DNA of 64,000 nt from Methylophilaceae bacterium 11 (GCA_000525025.1 JCKJ01000001.1:2108001-2172000), one strand, 5' to 3'. Counted from the first letter of the stretch, positions 14,997 to 24,112 are shown. Notes: generated by a model not told the origin, from the sequence alone. Numbers and translations are program-made.

Positions 14997-16868
14997 ATGA
15001 CGCACATCAAACGTACGATGGGTTTAGCAGCGAGTATTGCGATGGCTTTGCCATTACTCGCTTCTGCAGCAGCGGATCAAGAAGCCGCGATGAAAGATGC
15101 AAATAATTGGCTGCATCCACGTGGTCAACATAACAATCAAGGCTACAGTGCACTAAAGCAAATCAACAAAAGCAACGTTAAAAACGTCAAAATGGCATGG
15201 ACATTTGCGACCGGTGTAAACCGTGGTCACGAAGGTTCTCCTGTGGTGGTTGGTAATATGATGTACTTGCACACTGCGTTCCCAAACAACGTGTACGCAC
15301 TTGACTTAAACGACAATCAAAAAATCGTATGGTCATATTTCCCTAAACAAGACCCATCAGTACAAGCTGTTTTGTGCTGCGATAACGTTAACCGTGGTTT
15401 GGGCTATGGCGACGGCAAGATTTTCTTGCAACAAAATGACGGTTTGTTGGTAGCGTTAGACGCGAAAACAGGCGCTAAAGTATGGGAAGCTAAAAATACA
15501 GATCCTAAAGTAGGCGCAACCAATACCAATGCAGCGCATGTGATTAAAGATAAAGTGCTTACCGGATGCTCAGGTGCTGAGTTCGGCGTACGTTGCTTTA
15601 TCGCAGCATACAACATCAAAGATGGTTCTTTGGCATGGAAAGCTTACTCAACAGGTCCTGATGCTGAAGTGTTGATCGGTGCTGATTTCAACTCAGCTAA
15701 CCCACAATACAGTGCGTTATCTGTTTACCAAGATGTGAATGGCGGTAACAAACAAGGTGGTTCTTTCAAACCGCTTCCAAACGATCAATTAAAAATTGGC
15801 GAAAAAGAATTAGGTACACGTACATGGTTGAAACCACAAGCAGTTAAAGATGGTTGGCAACATGGTGGTGGCTCTGTATGGGGCTGGTGGCCGTATGATG
15901 CACGTACAAACTTAGTGTACTACGGTACAGGTAACCCATCTGTATGGAACCCAGATGTACGTCCAGGCGACAACAAATGGTCTATGACTATTTTCGCACG
16001 TGACTTAGACACTGGCGTGGCTAAGTGGGGCATGCAAATGACGCCACACGATGAGTGGGATTACGATGGCGTGAATGATGTGATTCTGTTTGACAAAGGC
16101 AGCAAAACATACGCATGGCACCATGACCGTAACGGCTTTGCTTACACTTGGGACGCACACACAGGCACCTTGATTGCTGCTGAAAAAGTACATCCATTTG
16201 TAAACTGGGCAACTGGCGTTGACAAGAAAACAGGTGTTCCAGCTAAAGATGCTAAAGCTTCAACACACCAAGACTACAACGCTAAAGGCATCTGCCCAGC
16301 TGCATTGGGTACTAAAGACCAACAACCAGCGGCTTACAGCCCACGCACTGGTTTGATGTATTCTCCACTCAACCATGTGTGTATGACCTACGAGCCAGTT
16401 GAGTCTAAATACGTTGCTGGTCAACCATGGGTGGGTGCTACTTTAACGATGTTTGCTGGTCCTGATGGTGTAATGGGTGGCTTCGGCGCTTATGATCCAA
16501 TGACCAACAAAAAAGTTTGGTACAACAAAGAACGTTTCTCAGCATGGGGTGGTGTACTCACTACAGCATCTGATTTAGTGTTCTACGGCACTTTAGACCG
16601 TTGGTTAAAAGCGGTGGATGCACAATCAGGTAAAGAACTCTGGAAATTCCAAGTAGGTTCTGGCGTGATTGGTAATGCATTTACATACGGCAACAAAGGC
16701 AAACAATACGTGGGTGTATTCTCTGGTATTGGCGGCTGGGCTGGTGTAGCGATGAACCTTGGTATGACTAACGACACAGACGCACTTGGTGCTGCTGGTG
16801 GTTACAAAGAGTTAACCAAATACAACGCTGCACCTGGCGGCGGTGGTTTAAACGTATTTAGCCTGTAA
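14997..16868 (+). CDS. xoxF: Lanthanide-dependent PQQ methanol dehydrogenase XoxF
   Basis: The protein has 623 aa with an N-terminal signal peptide ending near ASAAA, so it acts in the periplasm, oxidising methanol and passing electrons to a cytochrome c. Hallmarks are the vicinal cysteine pair C127-C128 (LCCDNVNRG) over PQQ, tryptophan-rich propeller repeats, and HDEWDYDGVND with catalytic D355 and D357. The extra aspartate two residues after the catalytic one marks the lanthanide enzymes; calcium MxaF has alanine there. No cytochrome xoxG or binding protein xoxJ gene follows, so they must lie elsewhere. An mxaD-like gene lies 0.6 kb downstream. Confidence 0.97.
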   Translation: MTHIKRTMGLAASIAMALPLLASAAADQEAAMKDANNWLHPRGQHNNQGYSALKQINKSNVKNVKMAWTFATGVNRGHEGSPVVVGNMMYLHTAFPNNVYALDLNDNQKIVWSYFPKQDPSVQAVLCCDNVNRGLGYGDGKIFLQQNDGLLVALDAKTGAKVWEAKNTDPKVGATNTNAAHVIKDKVLTGCSGAEFGVRCFIAAYNIKDGSLAWKAYSTGPDAEVLIGADFNSANPQYSALSVYQDVNGGNKQGGSFKPLPNDQLKIGEKELGTRTWLKPQAVKDGWQHGGGSVWGWWPYDARTNLVYYGTGNPSVWNPDVRPGDNKWSMTIFARDLDTGVAKWGMQMTPHDEWDYDGVNDVILFDKGSKTYAWHHDRNGFAYTWDAHTGTLIAAEKVHPFVNWATGVDKKTGVPAKDAKASTHQDYNAKGICPAALGTKDQQPAAYSPRTGLMYSPLNHVCMTYEPVESKYVAGQPWVGATLTMFAGPDGVMGGFGAYDPMTNKKVWYNKERFSAWGGVLTTASDLVFYGTLDRWLKAVDAQSGKELWKFQVGSGVIGNAFTYGNKGKQYVGVFSGIGGWAGVAMNLGMTNDTDALGAAGGYKELTKYNAAPGGGGLNVFSL

Positions 16869-16896
16869 TCTATCACTACTAGTTGTAGCTACTATT

Positions 16897-16926
16897 AAAA
16901 CACCCCATTTTGATGGGGTGTTTTTT
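16897..16926. terminator. Bidirectional terminator after xoxF
   Basis: ACACCCCAT and ATGGGGTGT pair around TTTG, flanked by A and T runs. It can end xoxF on the plus strand and the convergent small gene on the minus strand. Confidence 0.9.
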
Positions 16927-17251
16927 ATTGAGCTAACTCGCCTTTACGCTCAACAATCAGTGGGTTATTGGCATCCAAGTTCACATTACGTATTGAGCCA
17001 TCTGCCGCTTCAAACCAGAGTGTTGTCTGTTTATTGGCTTGTGTCACCGTGACTAATTTTCCATAAGCTCTTGGTATTTGAAATTTGGCCCGCGTTTGGT
17101 TAAGGCTATTTTGCAAACCAAAAGACAGCTTATCTTCATAGAAATTGTCTGTTCTTAACGCACCAAAATCAAATTGATACGCCCAAACAACGCCAGAAAA
17201 CAGGGCCGTAAATACAGAAAAAATTACAATTAGCTTTTTGACTATGCTCAA
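16925..17251 (-). CDS. Small secreted hypothetical protein
   Basis: This 108-aa protein has an N-terminal signal or anchor helix (KLIVIFSVFTALFSGVVWAYQ) followed by about 85 polar residues. The rest has beta-strand character (LVTVTQANKQTTLWFEAADG), so it is probably periplasmic. I do not recognise the family. It is convergent with xoxF and divergent from the mxaD-like gene, with a 34-bp palindrome in between that could control both. A role in periplasmic methanol oxidation is suggested only by place. AGGAG precedes the ATG. Confidence 0.7.
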   Translation of the reverse strand: MSIVKKLIVIFSVFTALFSGVVWAYQFDFGALRTDNFYEDKLSFGLQNSLNQTRAKFQIPRAYGKLVTVTQANKQTTLWFEAADGSIRNVNLDANNPLIVERKGELAQ

Positions 17252-17363
17252 TGAAGTCTCCTTACTTTTTCAAATAGATGGCAGCTTAACTACTCTTCTC
17301 TGACAGTGCAGTCATCAATTCATTCTTAAAATGATTAGATTGCATTTTATATTTTGTGGTGCT

Positions 17364-17397
17364 AGTATACAGATCGGTATATACCGATCTGTATACT
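17364..17397. promoter_or_regulatory. Perfect 34-bp palindrome, probable operator
   Basis: The half AGTATACAGATCGGTAT is followed at once by its exact reverse complement. It lies about 65 bp upstream of the mxaD-like start in a divergent gap. Such GATCGGT-type symmetry is common for TetR-family operators, but no TetR gene is in the window. A symmetrical site of this length without mismatch is very unlikely by chance. Confidence 0.75.
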
Positions 17398-17463
17398 TAA
17401 CACTTATTTTATTCATGTATCTTAATTTTGGTAATTCTTTAAGATCACCACTAAGGAGTCGAT

Positions 17464-17985
17464 ATGAAATTTCACAATGCAATATTAGGTCTATTTTTCA
17501 GCGCATCACTGGTCGCAAATGCCGCAGATGCAAACAAACTCAAGGTTGAAGAAAAAGTTGAAGTCAATGCCAATGCTGCGCAGGTATGGGAAAAAGTGAA
17601 CAAATTTGGTGATTTAGGCGCATGGCATCCAGCAGTGGCAAACACCACTATTCAATCTGGTGCTGAAGCAAAAGTGGGGACCGTACGCGTACTCACCTTG
17701 CAAGATGGCGGCAAAATTACAGAGGAATTGAAAGCCTATGATACCAACAAAAAAATGTTTACTTACCGCATTATTGAAGGCGTACTTCCTGTCAGTCATT
17801 ATATCTCAACTGTACAAGTCACCTCTCTAGCATCTAATAAAACGCTAGTCACTTGGGTAGGGCATTTCCAACGCAAAGATTTATCTGCTACACCTGCACA
17901 GGGTCAAGATGATGCAGCAGCAGTGAATACAATCACTGCTGTATATCGTGCAGGCCTAGACAATTTAAAGAAAATATCTGAGTAG
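17464..17985 (+). CDS. mxaD: MxaD-like secreted SRPBCC-family protein
   Basis: The protein has 173 aa: a signal peptide (ILGLFFSASLVANAADA) then a START/polyketide-cyclase-like domain (VNANAAQVWEKVNKFGDLG, WHPAV, GTVRVLTLQDGGKITEEL). MxaD proteins are periplasmic and in methylotrophs aid electron flow between methanol dehydrogenase and its cytochrome. The nearby xoxF fits that role, but it could be another SRPBCC protein, so the symbol is provisional. AAGGAG before the ATG at 17464 fixes the start. The palindrome at 17364-17397 is its likely control site. Confidence 0.75.
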   Translation: MKFHNAILGLFFSASLVANAADANKLKVEEKVEVNANAAQVWEKVNKFGDLGAWHPAVANTTIQSGAEAKVGTVRVLTLQDGGKITEELKAYDTNKKMFTYRIIEGVLPVSHYISTVQVTSLASNKTLVTWVGHFQRKDLSATPAQGQDDAAAVNTITAVYRAGLDNLKKISE

Positions 17986-18000
17986 TTGGTATTCAATGCG

Positions 18001-18040
18001 GCAGATATTTGTTTGGGTTGATATTCAAGCAAATATCTGC
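18001..18040. terminator. Inverted repeat between convergent genes
   Basis: GCAGATATTTG (18001-18011) and CAAATATCTGC (18030-18040) are perfect arms between the mxaD-like gene and the convergent beta-propeller gene. The loop is 18 bases and the T run weak, so it is a probable rather than certain terminator. Confidence 0.5.
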
Positions 18041-18043
18041 TGA

Positions 18044-18955
18044 TTATGTTGCAGGTTTAAATACATAAAACAAATTGGGCTCGCTCATAATATAAATACT
18101 TTTGTCTGATCCCACCGCTATACCTTCAGCTTGCGGCACATGCGCTTTTAGGCCATGAAAGCCTTTCCACAACGCTAATGCGCCCAGTGCATTGCCCTCT
18201 TCATCGTATTCTTTAATCAATCTGGACTCGTCACTTAACAGCAACAAATGTCCGGTTTCACTGTGAAACGTCACGGAGGACAAATCTCGCATTGACCACT
18301 TAATGGCCTTATCAAAAGCGTCTAACCGTTTGATATCAATATTCAATGGCCTGGATACATCCGCGTCAAAAAAACCACTCACGGACATAATGTATTTAGG
18401 ATCACGCTCTTTTGCCACCAACAAACGGCTGTGATTGTCATCCCAAGAGACGCCCTCAAAATTTTTATTGCCTGAAGCATTGACGCCCAGCCTAAGTTTA
18501 GGCGCGTTAGTCACATCTAAAAACTGAGCATCATTGTCTAGCTCCGCCAAAATCAAGCGATTATCGCGCTCATCGGCAATCACATAACGGTTACCCGTCA
18601 CATGCGTAATCCCTTCCATGTCATCCACGCCTTTCACATGCACTTCACGCATGATGTGCCCTTGTAAATCAAGCTCAATAATTTTTGACTCTTGATTCAA
18701 CACCGTAAATAGTGTGTTGCGTTCTACGTTGTGCGTAAGCCCAGAAGCATTTTTCAATGCTGCGATTGGCAATGCATCGATAGTGACTTGGTAATTGCTT
18801 AGATGGAACGTATTGTCATGTGCAGCTGGTTTATAGCTATGCCATGCATACCAGGCCAGCGCCTCCAGCTTGAAGTAATACGCCAACGAACCAAGTGCGA
18901 AGCATATCGCAATGATCCAACTCCATGTTTTAGATAGTTTAAAAGTAAATTTCAT
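18044..18955 (-). CDS. SdiA-regulated (YjiK-type) beta-propeller protein
   Basis: The 303-aa protein starts with a membrane anchor (WSWIIAICFALGSLAYYF) and continues with a SdiA-regulated domain: ALKNASGLTHNVERNTLF, GVDDMEGITHVTGNRYVIADE, NKNFEGVSWDDNHSRLLVAKE and a GHLLLLSDESRLIKEYD blade. The fold is a propeller in the periplasm; the molecular function of the family is unknown. The gene begins 7 bp after the channel-like gene and is probably co-transcribed with it. Confidence 0.85.
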   Translation of the reverse strand: MKFTFKLSKTWSWIIAICFALGSLAYYFKLEALAWYAWHSYKPAAHDNTFHLSNYQVTIDALPIAALKNASGLTHNVERNTLFTVLNQESKIIELDLQGHIMREVHVKGVDDMEGITHVTGNRYVIADERDNRLILAELDNDAQFLDVTNAPKLRLGVNASGNKNFEGVSWDDNHSRLLVAKERDPKYIMSVSGFFDADVSRPLNIDIKRLDAFDKAIKWSMRDLSSVTFHSETGHLLLLSDESRLIKEYDEEGNALGALALWKGFHGLKAHVPQAEGIAVGSDKSIYIMSEPNLFYVFKPAT

Positions 18956-18962
18956 TTGTCGC

Positions 18963-19307
18963 TTATACGTCTTGTGTCCAATGGAATTTATGCATGATGC
19001 GATGCGCCACTGGCGCTAGAAACAACCCAACAATCACTAGAAAAACCAGCCCTGCATACAAGGCATATAGGCCTGCAAACAATTTTCCATGGTCGGTTTG
19101 TGGTGGATCCACCGGGCCCATACCTCCCAATAGCATCGCAGCATTTAAAAAAGCGCTGTGCCAAGACAGGTGCTCAAAATACAAATAGCCCAGCATGCCA
19201 ATAGCAAGTGAAAACAGCAACAGTAAGGCAGCCGTGATTGTATGCAACGCCATGCGCAATAGAAATTTTTGCTGAGAGATGGGTGGGTGATGGCGGGATT
19301 CGTACAT
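18963..19307 (-). CDS. Small ion-channel-like membrane protein
   Basis: From the ATG at 19307, which has GGAG a few bases upstream, the protein has 114 residues; a longer frame from 19349 lacks a ribosome site. Helix one (TAALLLLFSLAIGMLGYLYF) is followed by a re-entrant-like segment (AFLNAAMLLGGMGPVD) and helix two (LFAGLYALYAGLVFLVIVGLFLAP, quoted here only for its ends LFAG and FLAP). The layout TM, pore-like loop, TM resembles two-TM potassium channels, but the filter is GGMG rather than GYG. Function is therefore a guess. It is in an operon with the propeller gene. Confidence 0.65.
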   Translation of the reverse strand: MYESRHHPPISQQKFLLRMALHTITAALLLLFSLAIGMLGYLYFEHLSWHSAFLNAAMLLGGMGPVDPPQTDHGKLFAGLYALYAGLVFLVIVGLFLAPVAHRIMHKFHWTQDV

Positions 19308-19490
19308 AAGGACTCCACAATAAGATGGGCTGATGCCCATGAAGTTCAATGACTGGATGACCGCTGAATTATATTGGATTTACATGTGCGCAGGGTGAGC
19401 AAAACCAGTTGAGCAATACTACTGAACAAACCCTGCTGATAATGAATAAACGATATGCAATGAAACGATGATGGATGAGGTGCTGAAAAC

Positions 19491-19521
19491 AAAAAAGCCC
19501 AGTAGTTAACTGGGCTTTTGT
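19491..19521 (-). terminator. Terminator after pqqA
   Basis: On the minus strand GCCCAGT and ACTGGGC pair around a five-base loop and are followed by a T run. It ends the pqqA transcript 16 bases after the stop and separates it from the channel-like gene. Confidence 0.88.
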
Positions 19522-19536
19522 TAAGGTAATTAAACC

Positions 19537-19608
19537 TTATTTGTTCATTACGTACATTGTTACTTCGAAACCGAAACGCATTTCAGTAGCTGCTGGTGTT
19601 GTCCACAT
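19537..19608 (-). CDS. pqqA: PqqA, precursor peptide of PQQ (orphan copy)
   Basis: A 23-codon frame reads MWTTPAATEMRFGFEVTMYV and ends MNK. It has the conserved glutamate (E15) and tyrosine (Y19) that PqqE and later enzymes join to make pyrroloquinoline quinone, in the usual RFGFEVTMY context. AGGAG lies 7 bases before the ATG and a clear terminator follows. None of pqqB, C, D or E is adjacent, so this copy is expressed alone and feeds biosynthesis genes elsewhere. High peptide supply suits a methylotroph with abundant PQQ enzymes. It lies near xoxF, the PQQ user. Confidence 0.97.
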   Translation of the reverse strand: MWTTPAATEMRFGFEVTMYVMNK

Positions 19609-19754
19609 AATAATCTCCTTTTGTTTAAACACATCCACATGATGTATCTGTATGACTCACACTATACCGACAGGTTTAAATAATGGCCTATGTGCTTGAC
19701 GTATTGTTGCCTAATGATTTTACGTAAAAGACCTACTGTATTTTTTCAGGCTGA

Positions 19755-20684
19755 CTACTTCATGGTTCTTAATTTTGAGGCCACATAAGAAGCAGCGGCT
19801 GTTCTGGTTTCCACACCCAGCTTGGAAAACACATGCTCCAAATGCTTATTGACTGTTCTCGGGCTGGTGCCCAAAATATCGCCAATATCACGATTGGTTT
19901 TACCTTTGATCGCCCAATACAGCACTTCTGATTCGCGTTTGGTGAGACCAAAGGTGCTTGTCAGCGCTTGAATTTGGGCTTCATCAGACTCTTCACTCAG
20001 CAAAATAATCCACTGTTCATCACTGCTATCATCAGCAAGGCTCAAGGTTAAGCGACTAGAGCCTTTAATCATGTTCAACGCTTGCGTACGCTCAGCGTTG
20101 GCTTGCTGCATATTTTGCAACCAATTCAACATGGGCTCTGGCGTGGTGTCTGCAGCATGCAACCCACTTTCATAAAAATAGCGTTGCATCCATTGTCTGG
20201 CCAGTGGGCTTTGCCAGACAATTTTTCCGTCTTGCGGTGTAATCGCAATAGCCGCTTGGCCAAACGCATCCAGCGCACTGCGCGCTTGGTTCATGAGCTT
20301 GACCGTTTGCAGATGCGAGGCAATCCTAGCCAACACCTCTTTAGGTCGAATCGGCTTGGTCACATAATCCACCCCGCCCGCCTCAAAGCCAGCCGCCACA
20401 TGCTCAGCTTCAGTCAGCCCCGTCATAAAAATGACCGGGATATGCCGAGTCAGACTATTGGCTTTTAATTGGCGGCAGGTTTCAAATCCATCTATGCCGG
20501 GCATCATCGCATCCAGCAAGATAACATTGGGTTGCGCATCGTTCGCGCGTTGCAATGCCGTCTGCCCGCTATCGGCAACCAGTACCATATAGCCGGACTC
20601 ATCCAGTGCATCATGCAAATAGGCCAAATTGTCCAGCACATCATCTACGATGAGCACCGTGGGTGTTTGTGTAAGGGTATTCAT
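19755..20684 (-). CDS. Response regulator, REC-PAS-like-LuxR HTH
   Basis: The protein has 309 aa. A receiver domain (about 9-125) carries D58 in VILLDAMMPGIDG and the DD pair at 14-15. A middle part (about 140-240) looks PAS-like. The C-terminus is a LuxR/FixJ HTH (GLTKRESEVLYWAIKGKTN, then TVNKHLEHVFSKLGV). Its ATG overlaps the stop of the preceding permease-kinase gene by 4 bases, so the two are a cognate pair. Given the urea and amide genes upstream on the same strand, it is the likely transcription factor for their control; this is inference. Confidence 0.92.
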   Translation of the reverse strand: MNTLTQTPTVLIVDDVLDNLAYLHDALDESGYMVLVADSGQTALQRANDAQPNVILLDAMMPGIDGFETCRQLKANSLTRHIPVIFMTGLTEAEHVAAGFEAGGVDYVTKPIRPKEVLARIASHLQTVKLMNQARSALDAFGQAAIAITPQDGKIVWQSPLARQWMQRYFYESGLHAADTTPEPMLNWLQNMQQANAERTQALNMIKGSSRLTLSLADDSSDEQWIILLSEESDEAQIQALTSTFGLTKRESEVLYWAIKGKTNRDIGDILGTSPRTVNKHLEHVFSKLGVETRTAAASYVASKLRTMK

Positions 20685-23600
20685 TGTTTTACGTCTTCAA
20701 TATATTTTTTCACTGCTTCTAATTTAAATTGACCGACCAGTTGCTTCATTAATGCAATAAAGGATTGATATTGAGGGTTTAACTGCTCAATCTCATCCAG
20801 TTTTTGGTGTATGCCTTTGACATACCCCATATTGACCAGTGACAAAATATCCTGCAAATGATGCGACTCTGGCATTGTAATCGTATCGTCGCTCATTGCG
20901 TCAATGGTTGGTACAACTAGGTTACGTGTATCGTGATTTTCTTTTATCCACTCAATCGACAGCCTGCTGCCAATCCAATCCAGCAAGTCTTCTACATTCA
21001 CCGGCTTCACCATAAAGTCTTGGCTATCAATCCCTGCCGCATTTTCCAGATTTTTGTCGTATGCGTTAGCCGAGACAATAGCAATCGGGATATTGGAATG
21101 ATGCACTTTACGAATGATATAAGAAGCCTCCCAGCCATCCATCACTGGCATCGCCAAATCCATGAGGATGATATCCGGTTTAAACTGCTGATACATATCG
21201 ACACATTCTTTTCCGGTTGCCGCTTGTGCGACATCAAAGCCCAAAGGCGCAAGAATATTGATCACCAACTCCCGATCCACTTGCTCGTTATCTACCACCA
21301 GCACTTTGCGACGCAATCCACGATACCCTACTCGCTTACGGTAAACGGCAGGTTCTACCTCTACATCTTGTCGAATTTGTGATAAAAACAGGCGGATTTC
21401 AAACTGCGTGCCCTTACCTTGCTCGCTCTTAAAGTGAATCTCACCACCCATTAATTCTGTTAAGAGCTTGCTGATGGTCAGACCCAAACCGGTACCACCG
21501 ATATTGATTTGCTCTGCGGCACTGCCACGTTCAAATGGCTCAAATATCTTTTGATACTCGGAAGGTTTGATGCCAGGGCCAGTGTCTTGAATTTCGATAT
21601 GGGCGATTTCACGCGCATAACTGACGCGGAAAGTAATGCCGCCCTCTTTGGTAAATTTAACCGCGTTGCCCAATAAGTTAATAAGAATCTGCGTCAACCG
21701 TTTTTGGTCTGCACGCACCAAAGCGGGTAATTCTCCACGCTGTTCAAATTTAAAATAGAGACCTTTATTACGCGCTTGCAGTTCAAACATGCTGACAATT
21801 TGGTGAATAAACTCGGGGAACTTGAGTGGCTTGGTATCAAATGTGAGCTTGCCACTCTCGATGCGCGCAATGTCTAATGTCCCCTCAATCAGCGATAGTA
21901 AGTGCTCACCACTTCGACTGATGACACGTATCGCTTGGCGGCGATGCTCAGGGATAGATGCATCATTATCGAGCAATTGTGCGTAACCTAAAATACTATT
22001 GAGCGGGGTGCGTAACTCATGACTGATCCCCGTGATATAACGGCTCTTTGCTTTATTGGCTTGTTCGGCCAAATGTCTGGCCAACTGCAACTCAGTGTCG
22101 GTTTGTTTATGCAGATCAATTTCACGCAATAGCAAGCCGGTTTGTCGGTTAGACTCTTCTTGCGCCACACGCCGACTCTCGGTAGTGAGCACTAACCACC
22201 ACGCTACAATTCCACTAGCAAACACCAAGGCGGCAAACACTTTGAGATAGCCGCTACGTAGTTGCGGCAACAGCTCGGAGGCAGTGCCTTCTAATATCAA
22301 GGTCTCATGGAAGTAAATCAAACCAAGCACTGCACCAAAAAATCCTAAAGCAATGGTCATCAGCAGCAAATAATGAGCAACCCCGCCTTTGATATGCGGC
22401 CACAGCGACTTAGGCAGAAAAAACTTGTTCACGTCTATCCATTGTTGCGAGAGTTTTGCATGCGGCTTGCACGCATCATTGCAGCGTGCATCCAGACAGC
22501 AACACAAAGAGCAGATTGCACCCTGATATGCCGGACAGTGCGCCATGTCATCAGTCTCGTATTCTCGCTCGCACACCACGCATTTTTGCATGCGTTTAGT
22601 GGTGGGAAACACGAAAGGTTTACGTGCAATGTAGTAACGGCCCTTGGTCAGCCAAGCAATCAAGGGCGAAGTAATGAGCGCTGTACCCAAGGCAATAAAT
22701 GATGAGAACGCGGTCAGTGTCTCGCCAAATACCCCAGAGAACGCTGCAATCGAAATCGCCGACGCCAGAAACATGGTGCCGACGCCAACCGGATTGATGT
22801 CATATAAGTAAGCGCGCCTAAACTCAATGCCTTTGGGGCTGAGTCCCAACGGTTTATTAATCACCAAATCTGCCACTACTGCGGTAATCCAAGCAATAGC
22901 AATATTGGAGTACAAGCCTAGCACTTGCTCTAACGCTTTAAATACATCTAACTCCATCAGCATGATGGCAATGACCGCATTGAATACCACCCACACCACA
23001 CGCCCGGGATGACTATGCGTGAGCCGCGCAAAGAAATTAGACCATGCCAATGAGCCGGCATAGGCATTGGTCATATTCACTTTAATTTGTGATACCACCA
23101 CAAATAAAGCGGTCACGGCCAAGGCTACATCGTATGAGCTAAATGCATAGTTAAAGCCAACCAAATACATGTGTGTGGGGTTTACTGCAGATTGAAACGA
23201 CATATCACTTTGTATCACCAGGTAAGCTAGCAGTACGCCGCCAAGCATTTTGAGCATGCCTAAGAATACCCAGCCTGGCCCAGCCATGAGCACGCCAATG
23301 TTCCAACGCCATCGATTTTGCACCGTTTTGTCCGGCATAAACCTTAGAAAGTCGACCTGTTCACCAATTTGGGGAATAAGTGCTACGCCAACCGCTGTTG
23401 CTGCACCAAACATGTGCAAGTTAAACTCGCCCGCTTGCCCCGATACACCGGCAAACATACTAAGTTTAGATAAGATATCCGGATCATGATGCAAGATGGC
23501 AATGAATGGCAGAAACATCAGTACCAGCCAGATAGGCTGCGTAATCATTTGAATGCGGCTAATCAACGTAATCCCGTGCGTCACCAGCGGAATCACCACC

Positions 23601-24112
23601 AGCGCGCTCACCAGATAACCAATATAGAGCGGCATTTGGAAGTACAACTCTAGCGCATAGGCCATGATGGCGGCTTCTAAGGCAAATAAAATAAAGGTGA
23701 ACGAGGCATAGATAAACGAGGAAATCGTGGAACCGATATAGCCGAAGCTGGCACCACGGGTGAGCAAATCCATGTCTAAGCCATATTTAGCTGCGTAATA
23801 ACTAATCGGCAAACCGGTAAGAAAAATAATTGCGCCAACTGCCAATATCGCCCAAAATGCGTTGATAAACCCATAATTGACAGCAATCGTGCCGCCAATT
23901 GCTTCTAACACCAAAAATGAGATTGCACCTAGCGCGGTGTTAGATACGCGTAAAATTGACCATTTACGAAAGGAGCGCGGCGTAAAACGTAAAGCATAAT
24001 CTTCGATAGATTCGTTAGCGACCCAGGTATTGTAGTCGCGACGAATCTTCACAATACGCTGTGTGGGCTCTGCCTGCGGCGCTTCGCGCGCATTGAGTTC
24101 TGCTGTTGCCAA
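20681..24112 (-). CDS. NCS1 permease-histidine kinase-receiver fusion
   Basis: The protein has 1143 aa. Residues about 30-480 are a 12-helix NCS1 (cytosine/purine/allantoin type) permease. Then come a cysteine-rich putative zinc segment (C511, C514, then CCCLDARC), two more TM helices (about 575-660), a HisKA domain with H698 (GISHELRTPLNS), an HATPase domain with GTGLGLTIS, a receiver with D985 (IILMDLAMPVMDGWEA), and a helical tail that may be Hpt-like. A transporter used as sensor is suggested: it may read nucleobase, allantoin, urea or similar solutes. The regulator gene follows with a 4-bp overlap. Confidence 0.92.
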   Translation of the reverse strand: MATAELNAREAPQAEPTQRIVKIRRDYNTWVANESIEDYALRFTPRSFRKWSILRVSNTALGAISFLVLEAIGGTIAVNYGFINAFWAILAVGAIIFLTGLPISYYAAKYGLDMDLLTRGASFGYIGSTISSFIYASFTFILFALEAAIMAYALELYFQMPLYIGYLVSALVVIPLVTHGITLISRIQMITQPIWLVLMFLPFIAILHHDPDILSKLSMFAGVSGQAGEFNLHMFGAATAVGVALIPQIGEQVDFLRFMPDKTVQNRWRWNIGVLMAGPGWVFLGMLKMLGGVLLAYLVIQSDMSFQSAVNPTHMYLVGFNYAFSSYDVALAVTALFVVVSQIKVNMTNAYAGSLAWSNFFARLTHSHPGRVVWVVFNAVIAIMLMELDVFKALEQVLGLYSNIAIAWITAVVADLVINKPLGLSPKGIEFRRAYLYDINPVGVGTMFLASAISIAAFSGVFGETLTAFSSFIALGTALITSPLIAWLTKGRYYIARKPFVFPTTKRMQKCVVCEREYETDDMAHCPAYQGAICSLCCCLDARCNDACKPHAKLSQQWIDVNKFFLPKSLWPHIKGGVAHYLLLMTIALGFFGAVLGLIYFHETLILEGTASELLPQLRSGYLKVFAALVFASGIVAWWLVLTTESRRVAQEESNRQTGLLLREIDLHKQTDTELQLARHLAEQANKAKSRYITGISHELRTPLNSILGYAQLLDNDASIPEHRRQAIRVISRSGEHLLSLIEGTLDIARIESGKLTFDTKPLKFPEFIHQIVSMFELQARNKGLYFKFEQRGELPALVRADQKRLTQILINLLGNAVKFTKEGGITFRVSYAREIAHIEIQDTGPGIKPSEYQKIFEPFERGSAAEQINIGGTGLGLTISKLLTELMGGEIHFKSEQGKGTQFEIRLFLSQIRQDVEVEPAVYRKRVGYRGLRRKVLVVDNEQVDRELVINILAPLGFDVAQAATGKECVDMYQQFKPDIILMDLAMPVMDGWEASYIIRKVHHSNIPIAIVSANAYDKNLENAAGIDSQDFMVKPVNVEDLLDWIGSRLSIEWIKENHDTRNLVVPTIDAMSDDTITMPESHHLQDILSLVNMGYVKGIHQKLDEIEQLNPQYQSFIALMKQLVGQFKLEAVKKYIEDVKQ

